From Affinirhizobium straminoryzae (lineage in GTDB: Bacteria > Pseudomonadota > Alphaproteobacteria > Rhizobiales > Rhizobiaceae): a DNA stretch of 60,404 nucleotides. The number at the start of each line of letters is the position of its first letter. Position 1 is the stretch's first letter. The notes beneath the pieces were generated by a model that saw only the letters and a list, made by a program, of their open reading frames with translations, was not told the origin of the DNA and did not search any database. Of this stretch, positions 1-8,149 are shown in pieces. The stretch covers positions 1 to 60,404 of the forward strand of contig NZ_VJMG01000048.1 in NCBI RefSeq assembly GCF_007004135.1, read 5' to 3'. The translations under genes and the position numbers were made by a program.

Positions 1-1
1 C

Positions 2-799
2 GGCGGCAAGGGCGCCAATCAGGCGATTGCCGCCGCGCGAGCGGGGGCTTCCGTCACGCTCTGGGCAGCCGTCGGCCATGATACCGCAGCCGACCGGATG
101 CAGGCGCTCCTCACCGCCGAGCTTGCCGGCGCAAGGCTGTCGCGCTTCGATCTGCCGAGTGACCGTTCCGTGATCCTGGTGGACGGCGCGGGCGAAAACG
201 TCATCGTCACGGCAGCGGCCTGCGCCGCTTCGTTCCGCCCTCTCGCCGAGGGCGTCCTGCCCCGCACGTGGAAGAGCGGTGACAGCCTTCTGATGCAGGG
301 CAATCTCTCTGTCGACGAGACGGCCGCCTGCCTGCGGCACGCGCAGGCGGCGGGGCTGTTCACCATCCTCAACCCGAGCCCGCTGCCGCCGGGCGGGCTG
401 GACATGGCGTCGGTCTCGCTTCTCATCGCCAACCGGCCGGAGGCGGAAGCCCTGACCGGCGAGCGGGATCCGGCCGCGGCTGTGAACCGCCTGCGCGCCA
501 TGGGCGCCGGGCAGGTGGTGATTACACTTGGCGGGGAGGGCGCTGTGCTGCATGACGGCCGGGAGAGTTTTGCCATACCGGCGGCGAAAGTCGACGTGGT
601 CGATACCAGCGGCGCCGGCGACTGTTTTGCGGGCACGCTGGCCGGCCTTCTTCATCGCGGCATGCCGATAGTGGCTGCCGCAAGGCTTGCGACGCAGGCT
701 GCTGCACTGTCCGTTGGCCGTGCCGGCACGCTCTCGGCCTTTCCCACGAGGGTGGAGCTTTCCGCCCTTGCCTCATCCCCGACACTGGATATTGCGTGA
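2..799 (+). CDS. Ribokinase-family sugar kinase (PfkB), 5' end outside window
   Basis: The reading frame is open from the first bases, so the start lies upstream; about 265 residues are visible. It begins in the first PfkB signature (GGKGANQA) and ends with the second (DTSGAGDCFAGTL), whose Asp is the family's catalytic base. These are carbohydrate or nucleoside kinases; ribokinase is the closest known type because of the GGKGANQ form. The stop codon overlaps a GTG start of the next gene, and that gene overlaps the third, so the three form one translationally coupled catabolic operon. The partner genes suggest phosphorylation of a ribose-like sugar released from a nucleoside or N-ribosyl compound; the substrate is inference. 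Confidence 0.88.
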   Translation, partial: GGKGANQAIAAARAGASVTLWAAVGHDTAADRMQALLTAELAGARLSRFDLPSDRSVILVDGAGENVIVTAAACAASFRPLAEGVLPRTWKSGDSLLMQGNLSVDETAACLRHAQAAGLFTILNPSPLPPGGLDMASVSLLIANRPEAEALTGERDPAAAVNRLRAMGAGQVVITLGGEGAVLHDGRESFAIPAAKVDVVDTSGAGDCFAGTLAGLLHRGMPIVAAARLATQAAALSVGRAGTLSAFPTRVELSALASSPTLDIA

Positions 800-1638
800 T
801 CATCATGACCAAACCCATCGGACGACAGGATTCCACGATACTGACAACCCTCTTCGGCCGGGACAAGCCGATCATCGGCGTGGTGCATCTCATGCCCCTG
901 CCGGGCGCCCCCCGCTATGACGACGAGGGCGTCGAGGCCATTTATGAGCGTGGTTTGTCCGACGCGAAGGCCTATCTTACCGGCGGCTGCGATGCGGTCA
1001 TCATCGAGAACCACGGCGACGTGCCCTTCGCCAAGCCCGATGACATCGGCCACGAGACCTCTGCCCACATGGCCGTCATCGCGGACCGCATCCGCCGCGA
1101 ATTCGGCCGGCCGATCGGCATCAATGTGTTGGCCAATGCGGCCATTCCCGCCCTTGCCATTGCCTCGGCTGCCTCGGCCTCCTTCATCCGCGTCAATCAG
1201 TGGGCGAACGCCTATGTCGCCAATGAAGGCATCGTGGAGGGGGAAGCCGCGCGCGCCATGCGCTACCGCGCCCATCTGAGGGCTCGCGGCATCCGCATCT
1301 TCGCCGATGCGCATGTCAAGCACGGCGCCCATGCCATCGTCGGTGACCGGCCGGTGGAGGAGCAGGTGAGGGACCTCGTCTTCTTCGATGCCGATGTCGT
1401 GATTGCAACCGGCCAGCGCACCGGCCATGCCGCCGATCTCGGTTATATCCGCATGATCAAAGAGGCCGCCTCGCTGCCCACCCTGGTCGGCAGCGGTGTG
1501 ACGCATGAGAACGCCAACGACATTCTCTCCGTCGCCGATGGCGTCATCATCGCAAGCGCCCTCAAATATGACGGCGTCTGGTGGAATGCCGTCGAGCCGG
1601 ACCGGGTGACCCGTTTTATCGCCGGCCTTGATCGATGA
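796..1638 (+). CDS. BtpA/SgcQ family protein
   Basis: Predicted 280-residue TIM-barrel-like protein of the BtpA/SgcQ family. Visible family features are an N-terminal IIGVVHLMPLPGAP segment, IIENHGDVPF near residue 70, IGINVLAN near 105, the FADAHVKHGAH segment near 168 and a C-terminal LVGSGVTHEN phosphate-site-like loop near 230. The family is named after a cyanobacterial photosystem I biogenesis factor, but in heterotrophs it sits in sugar or nucleoside operons and its reaction is not established. A GTG at 796 overlaps the upstream TGA (GTGA); an ATG at 805 is the alternative start. The downstream gene overlaps its stop by four bases (ATGA). Confidence 0.85.
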   Translation: MIIMTKPIGRQDSTILTTLFGRDKPIIGVVHLMPLPGAPRYDDEGVEAIYERGLSDAKAYLTGGCDAVIIENHGDVPFAKPDDIGHETSAHMAVIADRIRREFGRPIGINVLANAAIPALAIASAASASFIRVNQWANAYVANEGIVEGEAARAMRYRAHLRARGIRIFADAHVKHGAHAIVGDRPVEEQVRDLVFFDADVVIATGQRTGHAADLGYIRMIKEAASLPTLVGSGVTHENANDILSVADGVIIASALKYDGVWWNAVEPDRVTRFIAGLDR

Positions 1639-2891
1639 TGAAGAGAGTGGAGGTCGATGGCGCGCGTCTGCTGCAGTCGCTGGCGGATTTTGCAGCGATC
1701 GGTGCCACGCCCGCCGGTGGCGTCAACCGGCAGGCGCTCAGCGTCGAAGACCGGGCCGCACGGCGTCTGCTCACGGAACGGGCCCTGGCGCGCGGCTTTT
1801 CGGTGTTTCAGGATGACGCCGCCAATCTGTTCATCCGGCGCGAGGGCCGCGATCCCGGCCTGGCGCCGGTGCTGATCGGCAGCCATCTGGACAGCCAGCC
1901 GACCGGTGGACGTTTCGACGGCGCGCTCGGCACGCTCAGCGCCTTCGAGGTTCTGGAGGCCTTGGCGGAGGCGGACGCCGGGACGCTGCGTGCCATCGAG
2001 GTCGTCGCCTTCACCAACGAGGAAGGCAGCCGCTATGCGCCCGGCTGCATGGGCTCCATGGACTTTGCCGGTGCTTCTGCCATCGGCGCGTGGCGATCGG
2101 TCGTGGCGCCCGACGGCGCCCGCCTGGAGGATGAGCTTGCTGCGACGCTTGCCGCACTTCCGCAGGCCGCGATGCGGCCGGCGCGACCGCCGCCTTTCGC
2201 CTTCGTCGAGCTTCACATCGAGCAAGGCCCCATCCTCGAGCGCGAGGTTGTGCCGATCGGTGTGGTGACGGGCGTGCAGGGCACGCGGTGGCTGGAGGTC
2301 AGTTTCACCGGCGAGGCGGCGCATGCGGGCACGACGCCGCGCGAGTTCCGCAAGGATGCCCTGGCCGCTGCAGCCGATGCGATCGCCTTTCTGCAGGCAA
2401 CGGTGATGCCGGGCGATGCGCAGGCCCGGCTCACCGTCGGCCGGCTTGTCGTCGAACCCGGTTCCATCAATGTCATCCCGAGCCATGCAACCTTCACCGT
2501 CGATGTCCGCCATCCGGATCATCAGGCCCTTGCCGGCCTGGAGGCGGATGTGAGGGCAGCCTGCGCGCGGGCGGCAGAAACATGGGGCTGCACCCTGTCG
2601 ATCGATCGCCGTCTCGACATGGCCCCCGGAACATTCGACCCCGCGATAGTGGACGTCATCGAGAAAGCCTGCCGCAGGCGCGGGATTGCAAGCCGAAGAA
2701 TGACGTCGGGCGCGTTCCACGATGCCCTCTTCGTCAGCCGCGCCGCGCCCTCTGCCATGATCTTCGTTCCCTGCCGCAATGGCATCAGCCACAACGAGGC
2801 GGAGTTCGTGACCGACGATCATGTCATTCTCGGCGCAAGCGTTCTTCTGGATGTCGTCAGGGAACTCGCGGGCAGGTTTGCGGCGGCGTGA
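1635..2891 (+). CDS. M20-family hydantoinase/carbamoylase-type amidase
   Basis: Protein of 418 residues, usual length for N-carbamoyl-L-amino-acid hydrolases and allantoate amidohydrolases. Zinc-binding motifs of the family are present: GSHLDSQPTGGRFDG (His and Asp ligands, about residue 80), FTNEEGSRYAPGCMGS (catalytic Glu pair, about 127), FVELHIEQGPILE (about 190), the lid-domain GEAAHAGTTPRE, and a late SGAFHDALF/NGISHNEAE histidine segment. It hydrolyses a C-N bond in a ureido or amide compound in the cytoplasm; the exact substrate cannot be read. ATG at 1635 overlaps the previous stop, so it is co-translated with the kinase and BtpA-like genes. It appears to be the last gene of that operon. 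Confidence 0.9.
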   Translation: MMKRVEVDGARLLQSLADFAAIGATPAGGVNRQALSVEDRAARRLLTERALARGFSVFQDDAANLFIRREGRDPGLAPVLIGSHLDSQPTGGRFDGALGTLSAFEVLEALAEADAGTLRAIEVVAFTNEEGSRYAPGCMGSMDFAGASAIGAWRSVVAPDGARLEDELAATLAALPQAAMRPARPPPFAFVELHIEQGPILEREVVPIGVVTGVQGTRWLEVSFTGEAAHAGTTPREFRKDALAAAADAIAFLQATVMPGDAQARLTVGRLVVEPGSINVIPSHATFTVDVRHPDHQALAGLEADVRAACARAAETWGCTLSIDRRLDMAPGTFDPAIVDVIEKACRRRGIASRRMTSGAFHDALFVSRAAPSAMIFVPCRNGISHNEAEFVTDDHVILGASVLLDVVRELAGRFAAA

Positions 2892-3318
2892 GCACTGAGT
2901 GTCAGAGGCCGGCGCAGGCGGGAAACGTAATCCCCGGTCCTTGCGTAACCGCGGCGACGGCGAACTCTCCTGCCATGGTCAAGCGATCCCGCGCACACCA
3001 GATTTGAACGTGAGATGCATCACCTGCAAAGCAGTCTTGCATGACCTTGCCTTGCGCCGCAGTCCCTGACCAGGACGATCTCTGACTTGCTCCCTTGGCA
3101 TGCGGTCGATGGCTGTCAAAGGTCTCGGTCCCGTGATAAGTCACGCCATCCGGCATGATCCGGACTTGCGCCGGTCGGTGAGGCTGCCTTCTTGCACCTG
3201 CGCGCTCATCGCGTCCATGACCGGCCCGCGATCTGGTATCCTTTGCCCAATCCGGTGCCAAAATCGGCGGAAACAACGCAGAACGAGCGCAAACGAGACG
3301 ATGAAGAAAGAGACGTAA
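2892..3318. other. Intergenic region before dusA
   Basis: About 430 bases with no convincing gene on either strand; the open frames here lack family-like sequence and ribosome binding sites. A five-codon frame (MKKET) starts at 3301 and its TAA directly abuts the GTG start of dusA. No terminator with a T run is obvious after the amidase gene. Confidence 0.5.
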
Positions 3319-4407
3319 GTGTCCGTAGAAAAACAGAATAGCAATTATTTCAAGGCACCCGTCTTTGCCGTTGCGCCGATGATCGACTGGACGGACAGGC
3401 ATTGCCGGTTCTTTCACCGGCAGCTTTCGGCACGCGCGCTTCTGTTTACCGAGATGGTGGTGGCGGATGCGATCATTCATGGGCCGCGGGAGCGGCTGCT
3501 GGCGCATCATCCGGCGGAGCATCCGGTGGCGCTGCAGCTCGGTGGTTCCGATCCGGCAAAGCTTGCCGAAGCGGTGCGCATCGCGGCGGATTTTGCCTAT
3601 GACGAGATCAACCTCAATGTCGGCTGCCCCTCGGACCGGGTGCAGAGCGGCACGTTTGGCGCCTGCCTGATGAAGACGCCGGAACTGGTGGCGGCGTGCG
3701 TTTCGGCGATGAAGCGGGTCGCGACGGTGCCGGTCACGGTCAAGTGCCGCATCGGGGTGGATGACCAGGCGCCGGAGGTGGTGCTGCCGGATTTCCTCGC
3801 CCGGGTGATCGCGGCTGGCGCCGATGCGGTGTGGATCCATGCGCGAAAGGCCTGGCTGCAGGGGCTGTCGCCCAGGGAAAACCGGGAAATCCCGCCGCTC
3901 GATTACGATCTCGTGCGGGCGATGAAGCGGGAAAACCCAAATGTTTTCATCGGCATCAACGGCGGCATTCAGGATATCTCCCAGGCTCTTCATCATCTGA
4001 ATCATGTCGATGGCGTGATGCTCGGCCGCGCCGCCTACCAGAATGCCGGCCTGCTGACCGGGGTGGATGCAGCCCTTGCAGGGACCGGGCCGGATGCGCT
4101 CGCCCGCGCCGCCGATGCGTCCGCCGCCTTCGACTGGATGGCGCTGCGCGACACCATGACGGCCTATGCGGACACGGTGATTGCCGGCGGCGGGCGGCTG
4201 AACCATGTCACGCGCCATATGGTCGGCCTGTTCCAGGGCTTTGCCGGCGCCCGGCGCTATCGCCAGCTGCTTTCCTCGGAGGCGACGAAGCCCGGCGTCG
4301 GGCCGGGGCTGATCGCCGAGGCCTTTGCGGCGGTGGACATTGCCGGTGGCCCGCGCCTGGGATCGAGCGGCCCGGCCGCCGGCGAGGGGCAGCGCGCGGC
4401 CTCCTGA
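3319..4407 (+). CDS. dusA: tRNA-dihydrouridine(20/20a) synthase DusA
   Basis: FMN-dependent enzyme that reduces uridine to dihydrouridine in the tRNA D-loop. The 362-residue protein shows the Dus hallmarks: VAPMIDWTDRHCRFFHR at the N-terminus, LQLGGSDP, the active-site loop INLNVGCPSDRVQSGTFGAC with the catalytic Cys, VKCRIGVDD, VWIHARKAWLQGLSP, and GINGGIQ followed by GVMLGRAAY for FMN phosphate binding. The DusA subtype follows from the MMDWTDRH-like start and C-terminal helices. Start is GTG at 3319; an in-frame TAA precedes it immediately, so no longer form exists. The 3' end overlaps a convergent gene by about 150 bases, which is unusual. Confidence 0.95.
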   Translation: MSVEKQNSNYFKAPVFAVAPMIDWTDRHCRFFHRQLSARALLFTEMVVADAIIHGPRERLLAHHPAEHPVALQLGGSDPAKLAEAVRIAADFAYDEINLNVGCPSDRVQSGTFGACLMKTPELVAACVSAMKRVATVPVTVKCRIGVDDQAPEVVLPDFLARVIAAGADAVWIHARKAWLQGLSPRENREIPPLDYDLVRAMKRENPNVFIGINGGIQDISQALHHLNHVDGVMLGRAAYQNAGLLTGVDAALAGTGPDALARAADASAAFDWMALRDTMTAYADTVIAGGGRLNHVTRHMVGLFQGFAGARRYRQLLSSEATKPGVGPGLIAEAFAAVDIAGGPRLGSSGPAAGEGQRAAS

Positions 4408-4802
4408 AGCCGGGCCCGCAGCGCCCGCTGCCAGCGCCCATAGGCGGGCCAGAGTCTTTTCGGCAGGCAGAGGCGCACCGCCTCCAGCGCCGCCTCGCGC
4501 AGGTCCGGATCGGCCTCCCGCACCATCGGGCCATCAAGTCCCTGCCTGCGGAAATCGCCGAAAATGGTGATGCCGAGCACCAGCATCTCGGCGGTGCCCG
4601 CATCGACCTCCGGTTCCACATGGCCGCGATGGCAGGGCGGCAGCTCTTCCAGCCGCGTCGCGTTGCCGTCCCATCCCGGGCAGTTGCCCGCCCGGCGGCA
4701 GGCCCGCACACGGCAGTCGAACAGCGCCTTGCCCGCCGCCGCCATCAGGCCGCGCCGCACCCGGGCCTCATCGATCGCGATCATCGTGTCATTCGCCGGC
4801 AT
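4257..4802 (-). CDS. Hypothetical cysteine-containing protein, convergent with dusA
   Basis: Predicted 181-residue soluble protein of unrecognised family. The ATG at 4802 is chosen because a strong AGGAGG-type ribosome binding site lies just upstream; the open frame extends further but without such a site. The middle of the protein has cysteine pairs (CRVRACRRAGNCPG near residue 30 and PPCHRGH near 52) that could bind metal. The C-terminal 50 residues are encoded antisense to the end of dusA and look low-complexity, so the functional part may be the first 130 residues. A real gene is likely from the ribosome binding site and cysteine pattern; function unknown. Confidence 0.6.
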   Translation of the reverse strand: MPANDTMIAIDEARVRRGLMAAAGKALFDCRVRACRRAGNCPGWDGNATRLEELPPCHRGHVEPEVDAGTAEMLVLGITIFGDFRRQGLDGPMVREADPDLREAALEAVRLCLPKRLWPAYGRWQRALRARLQEAARCPSPAAGPLDPRRGPPAMSTAAKASAISPGPTPGFVASEESSWR

Positions 4803-5451
4803 CTTCACCTCCTTGCGCCGAGCCCGTCTTGCCTGCCGCGCCGCGCGCAGCCGCCATTCTTCACGCGGCCGGTTTCGACCCGTGCTGTGACGCTGCATTC
4901 GGCCGGGGCGCTGAAAGCTGCCTCGTAGGGTAGTTTATATGTGACACCTCTCAGCGCCCCGTTCGGTTGTTTGTGCCCGCCGGTCGGTCCCTCTGTCTGA
5001 AAGGCCATGGGCACCGTTTGCCATCGCCGTTCCCGTCATCCTTCCCGTGCGGGACGGATGCGGGCGGACAACGGGCGATGCGGCCCCTGCCGGCCTTCCC
5101 CATGTGTGCCACATAAGGCACGCCCGACGCGCAGCTGGGAGCGTTGAAGGACAAGGCGCAGACGTCCGACGCGCCTTCTCCTCCACCCGGTCGCCGGAGG
5201 GGGACCCTGTTGACGGACCCGGCTCAGGCGGTTTTGCGTCTCACCCGCCTGCCCCGAACCGGCCCCGCATCGCCGGCACGCCTGCCGGTGTATCCGCTGC
5301 GGGACGAGGCGATTGTAGGCATGGATTTCGGGGGTGGGGAAATTGCGAGGGTGATTTTTTTGCCGGAGGCTTGGAGGCTTTGTCCGGAGACCTGTCGGAA
5401 AGCGTGTTCGGTCAATGGGTTAGGGAGCTGTCGTTGGACGTTCGCGGATGG

Positions 5452-5641
5452 GGCTACCCCCCTCTGTCCTGCCGGACATCTCCCCCTCAAGGGGGGGAGA
5501 TCGGCAGAACGGATCACCGGTCGCTCCACCAAGGGGCCAGAGCGGTTTCTTCAATGGCGACAGTCATGGGGCGGGAAAGCGGCGCCGCGCCGCGATCTCC
5601 CCACCTGTGGGGGAGATGCCCGGCAGGGCAGAGGGGGCTGA
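5452..5641. repeat. Paired inverted palindromic element (RIME-like)
   Basis: Two copies of one short unit face each other. The left copy (about 5452-5514) reads CCCCCTCTGTCCTGCCGG then ACATCTCCCC and a GGGGAGATCGG arm; the right copy (about 5593-5641) is its reverse complement, ending GGCAGGGCAGAGGGGG. Each copy has its own CTCCCC/GGGGAG hairpin, and together they can fold into one large stem with a spacer of about 80 bases. This arrangement resembles rhizobial intergenic mosaic elements; family assignment is from memory of their style, not from a search. Confidence 0.75.
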
Positions 5642-5657
5642 CGGGGCGCGGGGCCAT

Positions 5658-5779
5658 GGATCCTCGGGTCAGGCTCAAGGATGACGGAGTCTGTGGAACT
5701 GCGGGTGCCACGTTCGTGCTCGGACGGGACGCTGGCATCACCCTCTCGGTCGTCATCCTCGGGCTTGACCCGAGGATCC
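5658..5779. repeat. Inverted pair of a second repeat family
   Basis: GGATCCTCGGGTCAGGCTCA continuing to GGATGACGG (5658-5687) is matched in reverse complement by CGTCATCCTCGGGCTTGACC continuing to CGAGGATCC (5751-5779). Each unit is itself palindromic around CCTCGGG/CCCGAGG. A related unit occurs inside uvrB at about 8408-8443. Confidence 0.7.
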
Positions 5780-6203
5780 AGAGGCAAGCTCGAAGGGCCG
5801 CAATTCAGATTTCTCAAGAGGGGGCTCGGTCAAGTTCTTGCCCACGGGGCCGTGCCCCTCCTTAGGAAAAACTGAAGTGTCGGCGGCTTGCCGGACCTAA
5901 AGCATTCGATTTTCCGTGCACATGCGGAGGTGGCGGGCGTCGGGCGTTTTTGTGGGGGAGGAGGGGCGGCACAGGGTGTTGTAAGCTGGGTGGCTATGCC
6001 TCCGACAAGGCTCTGCTCCGCCGCCGCCCCCCTCGCAAGACATCGCATACTCTCGCGTATCCGAGGGCGGGACGGAAACAAGGGAATGGCGGCGCGGAAA
6101 AGGGGGATTATCTTCGTGGGGGGGATTTTGCTGGGGACTTGGTTGGTGCGTACTAGGGGAGCTGAGGGGCCATCTCCCGCCGCTGTACATGCACCAAGTA
6201 GCT

Positions 6204-6701
6204 CTATTGAGCCTTATCATCAAGGAAATGGTCGTAAACTCTGTTCAACAGGTCAGTATAAGCCTTGAAATAAGCGTCGAGTTTTGTTGAGGAAACATTC
6301 ACATGATTTTTCTTTCTGTGAGCTATTGTGATGCGGTCATCGACCATGTTGTCAATGTGTTGCCTTTCTAACTCTCTACCTGTAGACCACTCCATCCTCA
6401 GAATTTCTTCGAATTCAGAGTCAAATAGTCCTATAAGTTCCAAAATCTTCGTTGACTTCGGGTTTTGATAGCTTTCGCAGACCTTTTCTATAGGGCGGTA
6501 AATTCGACTATTAGACCTGCGTTTGGCATACTCCATGAAGATGCGCTTCAGGTTTTGCTCAAGGCTTCCGCACATTGAAACGCATATCTGCTGGCTCGAC
6601 AATGAAATTAATTCGTCCTTGTCTTTTCCCGTTCCAATTTTAACGGAGGATATCTGATATTTGATTCTATCAAAATCCGCCTGAAGTTCTTGACGTTTCA
6701 T
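6204..6701 (-). CDS. HEPN-domain protein, putative RNase effector of a DUF262 cassette
   Basis: Predicted 165-residue alpha-helical cytoplasmic protein. Near residue 125 it carries R-ITIA-H, which fits the R-x4-H active motif of HEPN ribonucleases, preceded by the acidic DNMVDD. The pattern resembles the MAE_28990/RiboL-PSP group of HEPN proteins that are often encoded beside DUF262 genes; this is from family knowledge, not a search. The ATG overlaps the DUF262 stop by four bases (ATGA), so the two are translationally coupled. The gene is clearly AT-rich compared with flanks, implying transfer. Probable role is growth arrest or phage defence by RNA cleavage, with the partner as sensor or regulator; that role is inference. 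Confidence 0.7.
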   Translation of the reverse strand: MKRQELQADFDRIKYQISSVKIGTGKDKDELISLSSQQICVSMCGSLEQNLKRIFMEYAKRRSNSRIYRPIEKVCESYQNPKSTKILELIGLFDSEFEEILRMEWSTGRELERQHIDNMVDDRITIAHRKKNHVNVSSTKLDAYFKAYTDLLNRVYDHFLDDKAQ

Positions 6702-7794
6702 AGATTTGCGAAAGCCTTTTCGGCCTCTTCCATTCGTTTTTTGACGTTTTCGTCGTCTGCTGTTGACCGAATGTAACCTTCGATGAATCGTGTATTTTTA
6801 AGCAGTTCAGAGTATGCTGACTTTACTAATTCGCGGTCAGGTTTCTGGCGCTTTGGTGCGATTATTTTTTTAGCGATTGATACGGCGACTGAGTCGAATA
6901 CGGCTGTATTTAGCGATCTATCCGGACGGAAGGCTCGGTTTCCAAGGCATTCGATGATATAATCAATGGTGCTTGTGAAAACTTCCGCTAGCTCTTTTGT
7001 TTTTTCCTCCGTGAAATTTCTTTTTTCCTTCATGTAATTGTTTAGGAAATGTTTCATTGGGCTTGAGTATTCATCACCTTTCTCATAGAATGCCATGAAT
7101 CTTAATATTAGCTCTATATCTTTTAGTCGTTTGCTTCTCGGCCCATAAAGCGCTCGCCATTTTTCGTTATCGTTGAGTTTGTGGATGTAGTTGTTGAAGT
7201 CTCCGTGGCATATGCATGAGCGTATCTCTTGTGGAGAAAGTTTTATTCCTCCGGTGTTGATTCTTTCGAATACCTCATAAACGCTGTTTATCTCTCCCTC
7301 TGGTAAGTCTTGCTTAAACACCGTCGCGTGAATGACTGCATCATCCAACCTGGCGCGATCAGCATCATCCAGTGTCTTGTAAGTTTTTCCGTTAAATTTG
7401 GTCTCCAATCCAGAGAGAAAAAATTCCTTTCCATTTATCAATCCGGTTGCGAAATAATGCAAAGATTTCAGTCTTTGTTGCCCGTCTATGACAAGATGCT
7501 TTCCGCTTCCTTGAAAAGAAAAATGCCGGGAACTGGCAAACCTAAAAGCAATGATTCTATAAATCTTGAGCATTGGTTCTGGGACCAAACAAAAGCGCGC
7601 TGGAACGGTGGTATGTAGAAAAGCTTCTTCTCCATCCTGGATACAAGCGTTTCAACGGGGTAATCAACGCCAAACGAAGATATCGAAAATAGTTCGCCAG
7701 TTGTTGAGACATCTTCCTCTGCATCTTCCACGTTTTCAAGATCTTCGAGGTTTTCCTTGAGCTCTCTTACGCTTTCCAAACACAATCTCCCCAA
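6698..7794 (-). pseudogene. DUF262 protein interrupted by a -1-type frameshift
   Basis: Two overlapping frames together encode one DUF262 protein of about 365 residues. The first (from 7794) contains FYIPPFQRAFVWSQNQCSRF and LLLGLPVPGIFLF; the second (to 6698) continues with GKHLVIDGQQRLKSL, the DGQQR motif of the ParB/Srx-like fold, then FERINTGGIKLSPQEIRSC and a helical C-terminal region. The frame change lies at the A/T-rich run 7513-7525; one extra T on the coding strand would restore continuity (GIFLFQGSGKHLVIDG). No C-terminal HNH (DUF1524) motif is seen, unlike GmrSD. Start is uncertain: TTG at 7794, or TTG at 7779 behind a GGGGAG. It may be a true mutation, an assembly error or, less likely, recoding. 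AT-rich, coupled to the HEPN gene. Confidence 0.75.
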
Positions 7795-7802
7795 TGCTAA
7801 TG

Positions 7803-7849
7803 TTCACACGTTAGGTGATTGATCTATCACCGTTGTATTGGCGTGTGAA
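7803..7849. promoter_or_regulatory. Nested inverted repeats upstream of DUF262-HEPN, putative operator
   Basis: An outer perfect 8-base inverted repeat, TTCACACG (7803-7810) and CGTGTGAA (7842-7849), encloses an inner perfect 6-base one, GGTGAT (7814-7819) and ATCACC (7826-7831). The block begins about ten bases upstream of the earliest possible DUF262 start. Such dyads commonly bind a dimeric repressor; which protein binds here is unknown. Confidence 0.5.
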
Positions 7850-8098
7850 GCTATGTGCCGCTCTCGCGTTGGTCGAGTCCTTGGGTCGCGCTCAAACTCC
7901 GAGGTGATTTTATCTATTTAAGACCACTACGCCCACCTCAACGCCAATGTCAGCGCCACGATAACATCACGCGCCAGCCGGGCTGGGGGCGGGATTTGCC
8001 CCGTTTTCTGGCGACCATATAGCGGAGGATACATGAGAGCAGGGTTTGCGAGGTCTTAGATGTGGATTCTGCGGTATCATGGATGGCGGTTGGGCCGC

Positions 8099-8143
8099 CC
8101 CCTCATCCGCCCTTCGGGCACCTTCTCCCCGAGGGGAGAAGGG
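8099..8143. repeat. Palindromic repeat after uvrB (copy A), possible terminator
   Basis: CCCTCATCCGCCCTTCGGGC is followed by CCTTCTCCCC-GA-GGGGAGAAGG, a perfect stem. It starts seven bases beyond the uvrB stop on the minus strand, so it may end uvrB transcription. Related copies lie at 8274-8323, 8500-8548 and 29981-30023. Confidence 0.65.
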
Positions 8144-8149
8144 ATCACC

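Larger units (their letters stand above)
4803..6203. other. Long non-coding stretch with mosaic repeats
   Basis: About 1.4 kb without a supportable gene. Open frames here are mutual shadows of GC-rich sequence and lack family features. It holds two palindromic repeat structures annotated separately (5452-5641 and 5658-5779). The segment from about 5880 to 6180 is also purine/pyrimidine-skewed and looks like further degenerate mosaic repeat. Composition changes sharply at about 6200, where the AT-rich cassette begins. Confidence 0.6.
7795..8149. other. Intergenic region between the DUF262 cassette and uvrB
   Basis: About 355 bases. The left part carries the nested inverted repeats that probably form the cassette's promoter/operator. 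The middle (about 7850-8090) shows no gene. The right end holds a palindromic repeat directly after the uvrB stop. Confidence 0.5.

Noticed and set aside
2892..3318. tRNA gene next to dusA
   Set aside because: No cloverleaf or TTCGA-type T-arm was seen here or in other intergenic gaps.
5452..5641. CRISPR array
   Set aside because: Repeats are inverted, few and unequally spaced, with no direct repeat-spacer pattern.
5047..5865. Open frame across the mosaic repeat region
   Set aside because: It runs through palindromic repeats, has no recognisable domain and no good start site.
5888..6268. Frame running up to the edge of the AT-rich cassette
   Set aside because: Low-complexity, no ribosome binding site, and it overlaps the end of the HEPN gene.
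7513..7525. Programmed -1 ribosomal frameshift in DUF262
   Set aside because: No in-frame X-XXY-YYZ heptamer and no clear downstream stem; an indel in the T-run is simpler.
3319..8040. Idea that the accessory cassette integrated at the dusA attachment site
   Set aside because: Known dusA-targeting elements carry an integrase and insert at the dusA gene itself; here no integrase or duplicated dusA end was seen and the cassette is nearly 2 kb away.
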